From: Spartobacteria bacterium
GTDB taxonomy: Bacteria; Verrucomicrobiota; Verrucomicrobiia; Chthoniobacterales; UBA6821
NCBI GenBank assembly: GCA_947471565.1
Contig: CANIVT010000006.1
Location: 43,854-107,853, forward strand
Length of the DNA: 64,000 nucleotides
Direction of reading: 5' to 3'
In this document: piece after piece, positions 16,615 to 27,111 of the stretch
Layout: each line of letters begins with the position of its first letter
How positions within the stretch are numbered: the first letter of the stretch is position 1
The notes under the pieces: generated by a model
Told to the model about the DNA's origin: nothing
Database searches by the model: none
The model's input: the letters and a program-made list of their open reading frames with translations, nothing else
Program-made: the position numbers and the translations under genes

Positions 16615-17217
16615 TCAGGCGGCTGCGGTTTCGGTCTTGGCCGTCTCGGGCTTCTTGGCGGCATTGCGTCCGGCGAAGGGCATGCCGAGCTCGGTGAGCA
16701 GGGCGCGGGCCTCGTCATTGGAGCTGGCGGAGGTGACGATAGTAATGTCGAACCCGATGTTCTTCTTGATCTTATCAAGCTCGATCTCGGGGAAGATCGA
16801 CTGGTCGGTGACACCGAGGGTGTAGTTCCCGTTGCCGTCGAAGGCGCGTGTCGAGACGCCGCGAAAATCGCGGATCCTTGGGAGGGCCGTCTTGATGAGG
16901 CGCTCGAGGAACTCGTACATGAGGCGGCCGCGGAGGGTCACCTTGGCCCCGATGGCCTGACCGGCGCGGAGCTTGAAGTTTGAGATGGCCTTCTTGGCGA
17001 TGGTCTCGACGGGCTTCTGGCCGGTGATGGTCTCGAGCTCGTCCTTCGCGATTTCAAGGGCGGCCTTGACGTCGGGCGAGGAGGCGATGGAAGTGTTGAT
17101 AACGACCTTCACGAGGCGGGGAACCTGGTGGGCGTTCTTATAACCCCTCTTCTCCTTGAGAGCGGGGATGATACGCGTGGCGTATTCGTTCTGAAGTTCG
17201 GCAATGGGCAGTGACAT
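16615..17217 (-). CDS. rplE: 50S ribosomal protein L5
   Basis: A 200-residue protein that binds 5S rRNA and contacts P-site tRNA. The core includes PRLVKVVINTSI, TGQKPVETIAKKAISNFKLR, GAKVTLRG and the IRDFRGVS segment. About 17 residues at the C-terminus (AAKKPETAKTETAAA) are an Ala/Lys/Thr tail beyond the usual 180. AAGGA lies about ten bases before the ATG. It is followed by rpsH with a five-base gap. Confidence 0.98.
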   Translation of the reverse strand: MSLPIAELQNEYATRIIPALKEKRGYKNAHQVPRLVKVVINTSIASSPDVKAALEIAKDELETITGQKPVETIAKKAISNFKLRAGQAIGAKVTLRGRLMYEFLERLIKTALPRIRDFRGVSTRAFDGNGNYTLGVTDQSIFPEIELDKIKKNIGFDITIVTSASSNDEARALLTELGMPFAGRNAAKKPETAKTETAAA

Positions 17218-17253
17218 GTCGCTGTATCCTTTGATGCGGGAGCTTCCCTGGGT

Positions 17254-17604
17254 TTATTCAGCCTTGTCGGCCTTTGGAGCCTTCGCCTTCTTCGCGGCGG
17301 GCTTTTTGGCGGCCTTGGGCTTTGCTTCCTTCCCTTCCTTGGCGGCGGCCTCACGGACACCCTTCTGAAGGAGCTTGACGTTGGAAATATGGATGGGTCC
17401 CTCGCGCTCGATGATCGCACCGTTGGGCTGCTCCTGGGAGCGGCGCACGTGCTTCTTGATCATGCGGACACCTTCGACGATGACCTGGTGCTTGGCACGG
17501 TTGACCTGGAGGATTTTCCCCTCGGAACCGCGATGGTTCCCGGAGATGACCTTCACGAGGTCGCCGGCGTGGACGTGGGTTTTGATGAGCTGGTAAGCAG
17601 GCAT
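17254..17604 (-). CDS. rplX: 50S ribosomal protein L24
   Basis: A 116-residue 50S assembly initiator. The KOW motif is [19 protein letters not shown] and is followed by [18 protein letters not shown]. The last 35 residues are an Ala/Lys/Pro-rich tail ([18 protein letters not shown]) not found in the usual protein of about 104 residues. The ATG at 17604 fits the conserved start and lies 13 bases after rplN; an upstream in-frame start would overlap rplN. Confidence 0.97.
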   Translation of the reverse strand: MPAYQLIKTHVHAGDLVKVISGNHRGSEGKILQVNRAKHQVIVEGVRMIKKHVRRSQEQPNGAIIEREGPIHISNVKLLQKGVREAAAKEGKEAKPKAAKKPAAKKAKAPKADKAE

Positions 17605-17617
17605 GGACGTGTCGGGA

Positions 17618-17983
<366 letters not shown>

Positions 17984-18011
17984 GGTATGGGGTCCTGAAA
18001 AATGTGGCGGA

Positions 18012-18293
18012 TCAGTGGCGGATCACCTCGACGAGGCGCCAGCGCTTGAGGCGGCTGAGGGGGCGGGTCTCCATGATGGAAACTCGGTCACCAACCTTGG
18101 CCTCGTTCTTCTCGTCATGGACATGGAACTTCTTGACCTGCTTGATGATCTTGCCGAAGAGCGGGTGCGGGACGCGGGTGATGGTCTTGACGACGATGGT
18201 CTTGTCCATCTTGTCGGAAATGACCTCGCCCACGCGGGTCTTGCGGAGGGAGCGTTCCTCGGATTTCGGGGAAGTGGTGGCTGTGTCGTTCAT
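18012..18293 (-). CDS. rpsQ: 30S ribosomal protein S17
   Basis: A 93-residue OB-fold protein that binds 16S rRNA early in assembly. [18 protein letters not shown] and [22 protein letters not shown] are the family blocks. A 16-residue Ser/Thr-rich N-terminal segment ([15 protein letters not shown]) precedes the core. It lies 32 bases after rpmC. Confidence 0.98.
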   Translation of the reverse strand: MNDTATTSPKSEERSLRKTRVGEVISDKMDKTIVVKTITRVPHPLFGKIIKQVKKFHVHDEKNEAKVGDRVSIMETRPLSRLKRWRLVEVIRH

Positions 18294-18325
18294 TCGGTTC
18301 GGTGCCTGGTGGCTGAAAAGTTGGT

Positions 18326-18529
18326 TCAGGAGGCCTTGGATGCGCCGGTCTTGGTAGACAGGACGGTCTCAAGACGGGCGATCTCTCGGCGGAGAGTCCG
18401 CAGGAGATGGGGCTTCTCCAGCTGGCCGGCCTGCTGCTGAAGGCGGAGGTGGAAGATCTCCTGCCGCAGCTCCTTCTTGCGTGAAGAGAGTTCAGTAGGC
18501 GTCAATTCGCGGATTTCGTCAAGATTCAT
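18326..18529 (-). CDS. rpmC: 50S ribosomal protein L29
   Basis: A 67-residue helical hairpin at the peptide exit, where chaperones and SRP dock. It begins [20 protein letters not shown] and contains [21 protein letters not shown] in the second helix. The start at 18529 follows the conserved N-terminus; GAGG lies nine bases before it. The longer upstream frame overlaps rplP and has no family sequence. Confidence 0.97.
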   Translation of the reverse strand: MNLDEIRELTPTELSSRKKELRQEIFHLRLQQQAGQLEKPHLLRTLRREIARLETVLSTKTGASKAS

Positions 18530-18551
18530 ATCTGTGTTCCTCGGCGCTCCT

Positions 18552-18971
18552 TTAGGAAGCGTGGTGGCGGGTGACAAACTTCGTGCGGATCGGCAGCTTG
18601 TTGGCGGCGAGTCGCAGGGACTCGCGGGCCACGGTCTCGGAGATGCCGTCGAGCTCGAAGAGGATGTTGCCGGGGCGAACCGTGGCAACCCAGTACTCGG
18701 GCTGTCCCTTACCCTTACCCATTCGGGTTTCAGGCGGACGGGCGGTCACCGACTTATCGGGGAAGATGCGGATCCAGAGCTTGCCTTTGCGCTTCATGTT
18801 GCGGGTCAGCGCAACGCGGGCGGCCTCGATCTGGGTATTGGTGATCCAGGCGCGCTCCAGGGTCTGGAGTCCGAATTCACCGAAATCAATGTTGATGTTC
18901 CGCGAGGCGGTCCCGGAGCGGCTACCGCGCTGGGTCTTGCGGTACTTGACTCGTTTGGGCATCAGGGGCAT
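18552..18971 (-). CDS. rplP: 50S ribosomal protein L16
   Basis: A 139-residue protein near the A site of the peptidyl transferase centre. [13 protein letters not shown] at the start and [20 protein letters not shown] are diagnostic. The ATG at 18971 is preceded by GGAG at a good distance, making it one of the few ribosomal genes here with a clear Shine-Dalgarno site. An ATG three codons later is an alternative start. It lies 43 bases after rpsC. Confidence 0.98.
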   Translation of the reverse strand: MPLMPKRVKYRKTQRGSRSGTASRNINIDFGEFGLQTLERAWITNTQIEAARVALTRNMKRKGKLWIRIFPDKSVTARPPETRMGKGKGQPEYWVATVRPGNILFELDGISETVARESLRLAANKLPIRTKFVTRHHAS

Positions 18972-19014
18972 GGCGTGTCTCCTTTAGAGGTTGAAAGGGT
19001 TGGAATTTGGTGAA

Positions 19015-19701
19015 TCAGGCGACGCTCTCGGCCGTCTCGGGGGCCGCAGCACGGGGTTCGCGGGGCTCGGGAAGCTTCTCGGGCTTCTTGCAGATCCAGC
19101 ACTTGACCCCGATCTTGCCGGCAACGGTGTCGGCCTCGGCAAAGCCGTAGTCGATCGTGGTGCGGAGCGTGTGGAGCGGGATGGTGCCGGCGCGGACGAC
19201 TTCGGTGCGGGCGATTTCGGCCCCGCCAAGACGACCACTGGCGCGGATCTTGATTCCGTCGGCACCCATGTCCATGGCGATCTGCATCGCCTTCTTCATG
19301 GCGCGGCGAAACCCGATGCGACGCTCAAGTTGTCCGGCGACGCTCTCGGCGACGAGGGTCGCGTCGAGTTCGGGTTGCTTGATCTCGACGATGTCGATCT
19401 TGGCCTGCTTGCCGCCGGCCAGGTCGCTGACCTTCTTGGTCATGGTCTCGATTTCGCTGCCCTTGCGTCCGATGACGATGCCGGGGCGTGCGGTGAAGAT
19501 GGTCACGCGGACGCTGTTCCAGGCGCGCTCGATGACGATGCGGGAGACAGCGGCGGTCTTGAGCTTCTTCTTAAGCCAGCCGCGGATCTGCTGGTCGGCG
19601 TAGAGGAAGTCTGCGAATTCCTTCTCGCCGGCATACCAGCGTGAGGACCAGTCGCGGGTGACGGGAAGGCGGAAGCCAATCGGGTTAACTTTTTGTCCCA
19701 T
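19015..19701 (-). CDS. rpsC: 30S ribosomal protein S3
   Basis: A 228-residue head protein at the mRNA entry channel with helicase-related activity. [18 protein letters not shown] fixes the start; the KH domain has [15 protein letters not shown], and the C-terminal domain has [12 protein letters not shown] and GVKCWICK. The last 20 residues ([15 protein letters not shown]) form an Ala/Glu/Pro tail. It lies 36 bases after rplV. Confidence 0.98.
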   Translation of the reverse strand: MGQKVNPIGFRLPVTRDWSSRWYAGEKEFADFLYADQQIRGWLKKKLKTAAVSRIVIERAWNSVRVTIFTARPGIVIGRKGSEIETMTKKVSDLAGGKQAKIDIVEIKQPELDATLVAESVAGQLERRIGFRRAMKKAMQIAMDMGADGIKIRASGRLGGAEIARTEVVRAGTIPLHTLRTTIDYGFAEADTVAGKIGVKCWICKKPEKLPEPREPRAAAPETAESVA

Positions 19702-19737
19702 GATGAGAGGTCGGTTGGAGTTGGGGAGGCGTCTTGC

Positions 19738-20199
19738 TTACGCGTTGGATTCGGTGGAGGCTGCCTCAGGAGTAGGAGTGGAGGTTTCCACAACGGCGGC
19801 CTTGGGAGCCTTCTTGGCCTTGTCCTTACCGGAGGTCTTGGGCTTGTCGGAGCGGCGGACGATCGGCACCTCGTCGGTGAGGACGATGCGGATATGGCTG
19901 TTGCGCTTACGAACCGGTCCGGCGCTGCCGCGTGCCTTGGGGCGGACGCGCTTGATGGTCGGAGCCTCGCCGCAGACAGCTTCCTTCACCACGAGAAGCT
20001 CGGGGCGGACGTTATTGTTGTGCTCTGCATTGGCGATGGCGCTCTTGAGAACCTTGCCGACGAGCGGGGCGGCCTTCTTGGGAACGAAGGCCAGCAACTG
20101 GAGGGCGTCGATGGCGGGAAGGCCCTGGATCTCGCGGGTGACCTCGCGGGCCTTGAAGGCGGAGATGCGCGCGTAGCGGTGGGTGGCGATGACTTGCAT
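19738..20199 (-). CDS. rplV: 50S ribosomal protein L22
   Basis: A 153-residue protein whose hairpin lines the peptide exit tunnel. The core runs from MQVIATHRYARISAFKAR through AEHNNN and the tunnel hairpin KRVRPKARGSAGPVRKRN to HIRIVLTDE. About 35 residues beyond the core (KTSGKDKAKKAPKAAV, then a Thr/Pro/Glu end) are an extra tail. The start at 20199 matches the conserved N-terminus. Unusually, the upstream neighbour is not rpsS but a secreted protein gene ending 11 bases before. Confidence 0.97.
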   Translation of the reverse strand: MQVIATHRYARISAFKAREVTREIQGLPAIDALQLLAFVPKKAAPLVGKVLKSAIANAEHNNNVRPELLVVKEAVCGEAPTIKRVRPKARGSAGPVRKRNSHIRIVLTDEVPIVRRSDKPKTSGKDKAKKAPKAAVVETSTPTPEAASTESNA

Positions 20200-20210
20200 G
20201 GCTTTGGGAA

Positions 20211-20939
20211 TTATCGGGTGGTGTCGATTCGGAGAGTGTCGCCCGTGCGGACGGATTCGGTGGTCGCGGACGTGGACTGGACGATGGCACCGCTGACGGC
20301 GTCGCGGACATCGACCACGCGGACGGATGCGACCTGCTTGTCGCCGCGCCATACCTGGAAAGGCATGCCTGTCTTGACCCCCTGGCGGGAACCGAGATCC
20401 GAGACGACAAGCGCGAGGTCGGGCTTCACGTCGATGACGCGTCCTCCGGTGAGTCCGGCAGGATTACCCTGGCCCGAGGCGTTACGGCCGATGAGCGTGT
20501 TGGCAGCGCGAAGGTTCTCTTCCACACGGAGGCGGGCCTTGGCATTGATTCCCTCGGAAGTCTTGAGAAGGGCCATGACGGACTCGGTGAGGGCGGTAAG
20601 GCGCTCCTTGGCCTCGTCATTTTCCTTCTGGAGGAGACGGAGGTCACGGACAGCGGCCAGAAGGCGGGTGCGCAGGGCGTCGTCCCCCTTGGAAGCGGAG
20701 AGGCCGAGTGCCTCGATGCGTTCGTTCAGGTCGTCAGACTTGCGGCGGAAGACCTCGGCCTCACCGTTGGCCACGGCCAGGCTCTCGGTCAGGCCCTTGA
20801 TGGCTGCCTCGGAAAGAACCAGTCTCTCACGCAGGGAAGCCTCCGTGCCCGACTGCTGCGCAACAGCGGCTGCAACGGGCAGCCCAAGAAGGGCTGCTGC
20901 CGTGGCAGCTGTGAGCTGGAGTTGGCAAACGGAGGACAT
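20211..20939 (-). CDS. Exported coiled-coil protein inserted in the S10 operon, unknown function
   Basis: A 242-residue protein with no family I recognise, lying between rpsS and rplV, which are otherwise adjacent in nearly all bacteria. Residues 1-27 form a signal peptide (TAATAAALLGLPVAAAVAQQ). Residues about 30-145 are charged heptad-like helices (ERLVLSEAAIKGLTESLA, LRTRLLAAVRDLRLLQKEND), predicted coiled coil. The C-terminal 85 residues look like a small beta domain (VIDVKPDLALVVSDLGSRQG, GMPFQVWRGDKQVASVRVVD), with a pattern seen in envelope proteins of this group but no named family. It is 22 bases after rpsS and 11 before rplV, so it must share the ribosomal transcript. No Shine-Dalgarno sequence precedes the ATG. 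Confidence 0.8.
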   Translation of the reverse strand: MSSVCQLQLTAATAAALLGLPVAAAVAQQSGTEASLRERLVLSEAAIKGLTESLAVANGEAEVFRRKSDDLNERIEALGLSASKGDDALRTRLLAAVRDLRLLQKENDEAKERLTALTESVMALLKTSEGINAKARLRVEENLRAANTLIGRNASGQGNPAGLTGGRVIDVKPDLALVVSDLGSRQGVKTGMPFQVWRGDKQVASVRVVDVRDAVSGAIVQSTSATTESVRTGDTLRIDTTR

Positions 20940-20961
20940 GCTGCGAAAGGGAATCAGAGGA

Positions 20962-21240
20962 CTACTTGGTGACCTTGGCGGTGTGCGAACCGTGCTTCTT
21001 GAAGATACGGGTCGGGGCAAACTCGCCGAGCTTATGACCGACCATATTTTCCGTGACAAACACAGGAATGAAGGAACGGCCGTTGTGGACGTTGAAGGTG
21101 TGACCGACAAAGTCGGGAGTGACTGTCGAGCGGCGCGACCAGGTCTTGATCGGCTTCTTGACGTTTGCTTCGTTGAGCTTGTCGATTTTCTCGAGGAGCT
21201 TCCACTCCACGAAGGGGCCTTTTTTGAGGGAGCGTGCCAT
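20962..21240 (-). CDS. rpsS: 30S ribosomal protein S19
   Basis: A 92-residue head protein that contacts S13 and the A site. [39 protein letters not shown] and [11 protein letters not shown] are family blocks. Length is typical. The ATG is in an ATACC-ATGGC context without a Shine-Dalgarno sequence. It lies six bases after rplB; downstream it is followed by the exported coiled-coil gene instead of rplV. Confidence 0.98.
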   Translation of the reverse strand: MARSLKKGPFVEWKLLEKIDKLNEANVKKPIKTWSRRSTVTPDFVGHTFNVHNGRSFIPVFVTENMVGHKLGEFAPTRIFKKHGSHTAKVTK

Positions 21241-21246
21241 GGTATG

Positions 21247-22086
21247 TTATTTCTTTTTGCGGCGCTGGACGATGAAGGTGTCGCTCTGCTTGTGCTTGCG
21301 GCGGGTTTTGAATCCCTTGGAGAGCTGGCCCCAGGGGCTCATGGGGTGGTGACGTCCGCCACCGCCCTTGCTCTTGCCCTGACCGCCACCCATCGGGTGA
21401 TCGACCGGGTTCATGGCCATACCGCGGGTCTGCGGACGGATACCGAGCCAACGGGAACGGCCGGCCTTTCCACTGGAAACGTTCATGTGCTCGATATTGC
21501 CGACCTGACCGATGGTGGCGTAGCACTCCTCGTTGATGCGGCGGAGTTCTCCAGAAGCCATCTTGAGCAGGGCGTATCCGCCCTCGCGGTTGCTCAGGAT
21601 CGCCTGGGATCCTGCGCTGCGGACGATCTGGCCACCCTTGCCGGGGGTCAGTTCGATGTTGTGAAGGGCAAGACCGAGCGGGATAGCCTTGAGAGGAAGG
21701 GCGTTGCCGACGTTCGGTTCGGCGTTCTCACCGGCCTGAACCTTGGCTCCGACGATGAGGCCAGCAGGATGAAGGATGTAGGCCTTCTCGCCGTCCGGAT
21801 ACTGGATGAGGGCGAGGCGGGCGCTGCGATTCGGATCGTACTCGACAGCGATCACGTCAGCGACGGCGTCGCGGCGGGAGCGCTTGAAGTCAATGATACG
21901 GTACTTCTTCTTGTGACCGCCGCCGCGGTGGCGGGAGGTCTTTCGGCCCATGTTGTTACGGCCGCCGGTGCGCTTCTTGCTCTCGGTAAGGGACTTCTCC
22001 GGGGTGCTCTTGGTGATCTCCTCAAAAGAGGGGAGCGCCTTGAAGCGTTGGGCCGGGGTCAGGGGGCGGAAGGTCTTGAGTGCCAT
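21247..22086 (-). CDS. rplB: 50S ribosomal protein L2
   Basis: A 279-residue protein needed for subunit joining and peptidyl transfer. [35 protein letters not shown] and the C-terminal [19 protein letters not shown] (with the conserved His in the active-centre loop) are diagnostic. Length is typical. It lies 19 bases after rplW. The ATG is in a CGACC-ATGGC context. Confidence 0.98.
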   Translation of the reverse strand: MALKTFRPLTPAQRFKALPSFEEITKSTPEKSLTESKKRTGGRNNMGRKTSRHRGGGHKKKYRIIDFKRSRRDAVADVIAVEYDPNRSARLALIQYPDGEKAYILHPAGLIVGAKVQAGENAEPNVGNALPLKAIPLGLALHNIELTPGKGGQIVRSAGSQAILSNREGGYALLKMASGELRRINEECYATIGQVGNIEHMNVSSGKAGRSRWLGIRPQTRGMAMNPVDHPMGGGQGKSKGGGGRHHPMSPWGQLSKGFKTRRKHKQSDTFIVQRRKKK

Positions 22087-22105
22087 GGTCGTGGTACGGT
22101 TTCGT

Positions 22106-22390
22106 TTACGCGATGTCGATCTTCTCGCCGGCGGCGAGGGTCACGATGGCCTTCTTCCAGTGGGGGCGGCGGCCGAAGTCGGCGCGACGCTCGCGCTTCT
22201 TCTTGCCTTCCACCTGGGCGGTGTTGACCGAGGCTACCTTCTTCTTGAAGAGGGTCTCGATGGCCTTCTTGATTTCGATCTTGTTGGCCGCAGGAGCGAC
22301 GCGGAAGACGTACTTGTTGAGCTTCTCGGAGAGAAGGCTCGCCTTCTCCGTCACGAGGACGCTCTTGATGATGTCGTGGGCTTCTTTCAT
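22106..22390 (-). CDS. rplW: 50S ribosomal protein L23
   Basis: A 94-residue protein at the tunnel exit, docking site for trigger factor and [21 protein letters not shown] and [19 protein letters not shown] are the conserved parts; the docking loop contains [15 protein letters not shown]. Length is normal. It lies eight bases after rplD, with a TCGGCC-ATG start context. Confidence 0.98.
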   Translation of the reverse strand: MKEAHDIIKSVLVTEKASLLSEKLNKYVFRVAPAANKIEIKKAIETLFKKKVASVNTAQVEGKKKRERRADFGRRPHWKKAIVTLAAGEKIDIA

Positions 22391-22398
22391 GGCCGAAA

Positions 22399-23013
22399 TT
22401 ATCCGTTGAGGCGGTTTCCAAGGGCCTCGAGGGCATCCTTGGTGATGATGATCTTGTCGAAAGCGAGGAGGTTCTCGGTATTCACCTCGGATGCTGTCAT
22501 GAGAAGGTCGCCGGCGACATTGCGGGCGGCCAGGAAGGTGCTGTCGCTGAAGGAGACAGCCACCACGAGGGTGCGGCGGACATCACCGGCAAGGCCCTTG
22601 ATAAGGTTGACGAAGGCCTTGGTCTTGCCCTCCTTGATCTCGAAGGAATCAACGATCAGTACATCGCCGGAAAGGATCCGAGCACTCAGGGCCTTGCGGA
22701 AGGCGAGCTTCTTGACGGCCTTGGGGGTCTTCTTGGCGTAGCTGCGGGGATGCGGTCCGTGGACAACGCCGCCACCCGACCAGACAGGAGAGCTTGCGTA
22801 GCCGGCGCGGGCGCGGCCGGTACCTTTCTGCTTCCAAGGCTTTTTGCCGGAAAGATTAACGGTGGCCTTGGTCTTGACGGAGGCGGTGCCGCTGCGGCGG
22901 TTGGCGCGCATGGCGACGACCACGTCATGGACGGCCTGCGTTCCCTTTCCGTCGGTGATGAGCTCGATCTTGGCCTTCTTGGCCACGTCGGCGGTGAGAA
23001 TGGTGGCGCTCAT
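22399..23013 (-). CDS. rplD: 50S ribosomal protein L4
   Basis: A 204-residue protein whose loop lines the peptide tunnel; in enterobacteria it represses the S10 operon. The tunnel loop is seen in [20 protein letters not shown] with [26 protein letters not shown] and a C-terminal [13 protein letters not shown] complete the fold. It starts three bases after the rplC stop. Confidence 0.98.
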   Translation of the reverse strand: MSATILTADVAKKAKIELITDGKGTQAVHDVVVAMRANRRSGTASVKTKATVNLSGKKPWKQKGTGRARAGYASSPVWSGGGVVHGPHPRSYAKKTPKAVKKLAFRKALSARILSGDVLIVDSFEIKEGKTKAFVNLIKGLAGDVRRTLVVAVSFSDSTFLAARNVAGDLLMTASEVNTENLLAFDKIIITKDALEALGNRLNG

Positions 23014-23016
23014 GGA

Positions 23017-23658
23017 TTACTTCTTGGAGGTCTTCTTTTTGGAGGGGCGGACGACCACGAAGGCACCCTTGGCGCCCGGAATCGCTCCGCTGACGAGGAT
23101 CACACCGTCGGCCTCACGGACCTGGACGATCTCAAGATTCTGGAGGGTGATGCGCTCATCACCCATGTGACCGGGCATGCCCATGTTCTTCCAGACGCGG
23201 CCCGGGGTGAGGCGGTTTCCGATGGCGCCGTTCCGACGGTGCATCATGGAACCGTGGGTCTCGGGCTGTCCGGCGAATTTGAAGCGCTTGACAACACCCT
23301 GGAAGCCTTTGCCCTTGGAAGTGGCGATGACGTCCACGTACTGGCCGTCCTGGAAGGTTGTGACGGGGAGGTCAACCGACTCGGGTGCGGTTTCTCCGTC
23401 CTTGAGGCGGAACTCGCGGATGAAGCGCTTGGGAGTGGAGGAGGTCTTGCCGAAGTGTCCCTTCTGGGCCTTGGAAATGCGCTGCTCCTTCTGTTCGCCG
23501 AAGCCGACTTGAACGGCGGAGTAGCCTTCCTTCTCCTTGGTCTTGACTTGGAGGACGCGATTGCCGCCGGCCTCGATGACCGTGACGGGGCGAATGCGGC
23601 CCTTTGCGTCGTAGACCCGGGTCATGCCGAGTTTCTTGCCGAGGATTCCGATGCTCAT
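23017..23658 (-). CDS. rplC: 50S ribosomal protein L3
   Basis: A 213-residue primary 23S rRNA-binding protein whose finger reaches the peptidyl transferase centre. [14 protein letters not shown] begins the protein; the finger has [20 protein letters not shown] and [10 protein letters not shown]. The Gln usually methylated by PrmB in other bacteria lies in this region but cannot be assigned with certainty. A short Lys-rich tail ([10 protein letters not shown]) ends it. It lies 35 bases after rpsJ. Confidence 0.98.
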   Translation of the reverse strand: MSIGILGKKLGMTRVYDAKGRIRPVTVIEAGGNRVLQVKTKEKEGYSAVQVGFGEQKEQRISKAQKGHFGKTSSTPKRFIREFRLKDGETAPESVDLPVTTFQDGQYVDVIATSKGKGFQGVVKRFKFAGQPETHGSMMHRRNGAIGNRLTPGRVWKNMGMPGHMGDERITLQNLEIVQVREADGVILVSGAIPGAKGAFVVVRPSKKKTSKK

Positions 23659-23693
23659 GATCGTGCGTGGTTAGAGTGGTTCGGACCGGAAGG

Positions 23694-24005
23694 TCAGATT
23701 TTGATGGTGATGTCGACGCCGGCCGGGAGGTTGAGCTTGCGGAGCTCGTCCACGGTCTTGGCGGTGGGCTCGAGGATGTCGAGGAGACGCTTGTGGGTGC
23801 GGATCTCGAACTGGTCCATCGACTTTTTGTCAACGTGGGGCGAACGGTTGACGGTGAATTTCTCGATGCGGGTCGGGAGCGGGATCGGGCCCGTCACCTT
23901 GGAACCGGTGCGCTTGGCGGTCTCGACGATCTCGAGAGCCGAGGTGTCGACGAGGCGGAAATCGAAGCCTTTGAGGCGGATACGGATGCGTTGTCCTGCG
24001 GCCAT
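23694..24005 (-). CDS. rpsJ: 30S ribosomal protein S10
   Basis: A 103-residue head protein that also acts as NusE in transcription antitermination. [17 protein letters not shown] starts it, and [32 protein letters not shown] is the family core, given here only to name its LPTRIEKF and SPHVDKKS blocks. It begins 12 bases after fusA, so tuf is absent from its usual place between the two. Confidence 0.97.
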   Translation of the reverse strand: MAAGQRIRIRLKGFDFRLVDTSALEIVETAKRTGSKVTGPIPLPTRIEKFTVNRSPHVDKKSMDQFEIRTHKRLLDILEPTAKTVDELRKLNLPAGVDITIKI

Positions 24006-24017
24006 AGTCTTGGTTGG

Positions 24018-26159
24018 TTAGTTTTTCTGGTCGAGGACCGCGGCCAGAACCTGGGCCGGGACCTGTTCGAAGTGGGATGGTTCCATCGAGTAGGAGGCGC
24101 GTCCCTTGGAAAGGGAGCGGATGGAAGTGGCGTAACCGAACATCTCCGAGAGGGGAACCTCCGCGTTGACGCTGGTGACGATCGCCTTGGTCTCGATGGA
24201 CATGATCTTTCCGCGGCGGCGGTTGAGATCGCCCATGATGTCGCCCTGATACTCCTCGGGAGTCACGGCCTCGACCTTCATGATCGGCTCGAGAAGGATC
24301 GGCTTGGCGTTCTTGAGGCCGTCCTTGAGGGCAAAGATGGCGGCCATCTTGAAGGCCATTTCGTTCGAGTCAACGTCGTGGTAGGAACCGTCGACGATGT
24401 CGATATGCACGTCGATGACGGGGTAGCCCCCGACGACGCCGTTGAGAGAAGCCTCGTTGAGACCCTTGATGACTGCGGGGATAAAATCCTTGGGGATAGA
24501 ACCACCGACGGTCTTGTTCTCGATCGTGACACCCTTGCCCTTTTCGTTGGGGGCAATCTTGATGACGACGTGGCCGTATTGTCCGCGTCCGCCCGACTGT
24601 TTGACGAGTTTACCCTCGCCATCAGCCGCGGTGAGGATGGTCTCCTTGTAGGCGATCTGGGGCTTGCCGGAGTTCGCCTCGACCTTGAACTCGCGCATCA
24701 TGCGATCGCGGATGATCTCGAGGTGAAGCTCGCCCATGCCGGCGATGATGGTCTGGCCGGTCTCTTCGTTGGTGAAGACGCGGAAGGTGGGATCCTCTTC
24801 GGAAAGACGCTGGAGCGCATTACCCATCTTCTCTTGGTCTGCCTTCGTCTTGGGCTCGATGGCCATGGAGATAACCGGATCAGGGAAGGAGGGAGGCTCG
24901 AGAGCGATCGGATCATCCTCGGTGCAGAGGGTGTCGCCGGTCGTGATGTTCTTGATACCAACGATGGCGGCGATGTCGCCGGAGTAGCAGGTCTCGATGT
25001 CCTCGCGCTTGTCCGCCTGGATCTGGATGAGTCGGCTGATGCGCTCGCGCTTGCCGGTGCGGGGATTGAGGACTGTGTCGCCCTTGCTCAACTTGCCGGA
25101 GTAGACGCGGAAGAAGACGAGCTTTCCTACGAAGGGATCGCTCCAGAGCTTGAAGGCGAGGGAGCAGAAGGGGGCGTTGTCGTCGGTGACGGCGAACTTG
25201 TCCTCGCCATTGTCCGGGTTCTGTCCCTTGGCGGGAGGAATGTCAATCGGGCTGGGGAGATAGTCGACAACCGCGTCGAGGAGATACTGGACGCCCTTGT
25301 TCTTGAAGGCGGATCCACCGGCGACGGGGACAAACTTATTGGCAATCGTCTGGCGGCGGATGGCCTGCTTCAGGATCTCACGGGTGACGGGCTTTTCCTC
25401 GAGGAAGAGCATTCCGACTTCCTCGTCGAGGTCGGTCATCTGGCTGACGAGATCATCATAGGCGGCTACGGCCTTATCCTTCAACTCGGCAGGAATCTCG
25501 GTGATGGTGTAATTAGAGCCCATGCTGGCGTCATCGGCATAGATGACGGCCTTTTGGTTCACGACGTCGATCTGGCCCTGGAGGTTGTCCTCGGCACCGA
25601 TCGGGATGAGGATCGGCCAGGCATTGGCACCGAGCTTGGTGCGCATGTCGTTGACGGCGTTGTCGAAGTTGGCACCGGTGCGGTCCATCTTGTTGACGAA
25701 CGCGATGCGGGGGACGTTGTACTTGTTGGCCTGGCGCCAGACAGTCTCGGACTGGGGTTGCACGCCGGCCACGCCGCAGAAAACTGCGATGGCGCCGTCG
25801 AGAACCCGGAGCGAACGCTCCACCTCGGCCGTGAAATCCACGTGGCCGGGAGTGTCGATGATGTTGACCCGCATCTTGATGTCGTCGAACAGCTTGACGA
25901 CATCATCCTGCTTGATCTGGTTCCAGCTGCAGGTGGTGGCGGCGGAAGTAATGGTAATGCCGCGCTCGCGCTCCTGCTCCATCCAGTCGGTGGCAGTGGT
26001 GCCCTCGTGCACCTCGCCGATCTTGTGAATCATGCCGGTGTAGAAGAGGACGCGCTCGGTGAGCGTGGTCTTGCCCGCATCGATGTGCGCGCAGATCCCG
26101 ATGTTACGGGTGCGCTCCAGCGGGAAGGCGCGATCCGGGGAGTTGGGATTGGAACTCAT
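24018..26159 (-). CDS. fusA: Elongation factor G
   Basis: A 713-residue translational GTPase that drives translocation. The G domain shows [19 protein letters not shown] (G1), [18 protein letters not shown] (G3) and [10 protein letters not shown] (G4). Domains II to V follow: the domain IV loop has [11 protein letters not shown], and the C-terminus has [21 protein letters not shown]. Length and domain order are canonical for EF-G1. It lies 47 bases after rpsG, and its start context is TTTACC-ATG. Confidence 0.98.
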   Translation of the reverse strand: MSSNPNSPDRAFPLERTRNIGICAHIDAGKTTLTERVLFYTGMIHKIGEVHEGTTATDWMEQERERGITITSAATTCSWNQIKQDDVVKLFDDIKMRVNIIDTPGHVDFTAEVERSLRVLDGAIAVFCGVAGVQPQSETVWRQANKYNVPRIAFVNKMDRTGANFDNAVNDMRTKLGANAWPILIPIGAEDNLQGQIDVVNQKAVIYADDASMGSNYTITEIPAELKDKAVAAYDDLVSQMTDLDEEVGMLFLEEKPVTREILKQAIRRQTIANKFVPVAGGSAFKNKGVQYLLDAVVDYLPSPIDIPPAKGQNPDNGEDKFAVTDDNAPFCSLAFKLWSDPFVGKLVFFRVYSGKLSKGDTVLNPRTGKRERISRLIQIQADKREDIETCYSGDIAAIVGIKNITTGDTLCTEDDPIALEPPSFPDPVISMAIEPKTKADQEKMGNALQRLSEEDPTFRVFTNEETGQTIIAGMGELHLEIIRDRMMREFKVEANSGKPQIAYKETILTAADGEGKLVKQSGGRGQYGHVVIKIAPNEKGKGVTIENKTVGGSIPKDFIPAVIKGLNEASLNGVVGGYPVIDVHIDIVDGSYHDVDSNEMAFKMAAIFALKDGLKNAKPILLEPIMKVEAVTPEEYQGDIMGDLNRRRGKIMSIETKAIVTSVNAEVPLSEMFGYATSIRSLSKGRASYSMEPSHFEQVPAQVLAAVLDQKN

Positions 26160-26206
26160 GGTAAAGAACGAGGTTTTTTAAAGAACGGGTTTTCGATGGA
26201 AGGGGA

Positions 26207-26680
26207 CTACCAGCGGAAGTGAGCGAAGGCTCGGTTGGCCTGAGCCATCTTGTGAAGATCGTCGCGCTTCTTGATGGCGTTGCCCTGGTTGGAGGCAGCT
26301 TCCTTCAGCTCCGAGGCGAGGGCCTTGGACATCGGGACGCTCTTGCGCTTGCTGGCAAAACCAACGATCCAGCGCATGGCGAGGGCCAACTGGCGCTCCG
26401 CGGGAACTTCCATCGGAACCTGATAGGTGGCACCGCCGACGCGGCGGCTCTTCACCTCGAGGCGGGGACGGGCATTGTCCATGGCCTTCTGAAGGACATC
26501 GAGGGGATCGACAGCCTCGGCACCGTCACGGGTACTCTCGATGGCGGAGTAGACGATGCGCTCGGCGACCGAACGCTTGCCACCGCGCATGACGGTGGTG
26601 ATGAGACGGGCAACCAGGGGGCTGCCGTAGCGGAGGTCGCGCTTGACTTCCTTGGTGATGACGCGTTTGCGGCGGGACAT
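26207..26680 (-). CDS. rpsG: 30S ribosomal protein S7
   Basis: A 157-residue protein that organises the 30S head; in enterobacteria it represses the str operon. MSRRKRVITKEVKRDLRYGS, PRLEVKSRRVGGATYQVP and the C-terminal ANRAFAHFRW are diagnostic. Length is typical. It lies 29 bases after rpsL and precedes fusA by 47. Confidence 0.98.
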   Translation of the reverse strand: MSRRKRVITKEVKRDLRYGSPLVARLITTVMRGGKRSVAERIVYSAIESTRDGAEAVDPLDVLQKAMDNARPRLEVKSRRVGGATYQVPMEVPAERQLALAMRWIVGFASKRKSVPMSKALASELKEAASNQGNAIKKRDDLHKMAQANRAFAHFRW

Positions 26681-26709
26681 GGAAAAAAACGGTTAAGGGT
26701 TGCTTCTCG

Positions 26710-27111
26710 TTATTTCTTCTTCCCCTTGGCCTCTTCACCGGCCTTGGGGCGCTTGGCTCCGTACTTGGAACGGCCACGGCGGCGACCGTCGACCCCGAGG
26801 GTGTCGAGGGTTCCGCGGACAATGTGGTAACGGACACCGGGGAGATCCTTCACACGGCCTCCGCGCACCAGGACGATCGAGTGCTCCTGGAGGTTGTGTC
26901 CCTCACCGCCGATGTAGGCAATGACTTCCTGTCCATTGGTGAGACGCACCTTGGCGACCTTACGGAGAGCTGAATTGGGCTTCTTGGGGGTGCGGGTCAT
27001 CACCTGCACGCAGACTCCACGGCGCTGGGGGCAATTCACGAGCGCGGGCGACTTGGACTTCACCTTGACCTTGGCGCGGCCCTTGCGGACGAGTTGGTTG
27101 ATGGTTGGCAT
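26710..27111 (-). CDS. rpsL: 30S ribosomal protein S12
   Basis: A 133-residue decoding-centre protein. [19 protein letters not shown] at the start, [22 protein letters not shown] with the Lys that is mutated in streptomycin resistance, and [13 protein letters not shown] with the Asp usually beta-methylthiolated are all visible. The sequence has the wild-type KPNS, predicting streptomycin sensitivity at this site. The tail [15 protein letters not shown] is slightly extended. It is the first gene of the cluster. Confidence 0.98.
   Translation of the reverse strand: MPTINQLVRKGRAKVKVKSKSPALVNCPQRRGVCVQVMTRTPKKPNSALRKVAKVRLTNGQEVIAYIGGEGHNLQEHSIVLVRGGRVKDLPGVRYHIVRGTLDTLGVDGRRRGRSKYGAKRPKAGEEAKGKKK

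Noticed and set aside
19693..22227. Open frame of 844 codons opposite rplV, the exported gene, rpsS and rplB
   Set aside because: Same reason; it spans five real genes and intergenic gaps, and no family sequence is seen.
23667..26222. Open frame of 851 codons on the plus strand opposite fusA and rpsJ
   Set aside because: It is the reverse complement of highly conserved genes with strong third-position GC; the translation has no domains and is dominated by Asp, Gly, Val and Leu, as expected from antisense codons.
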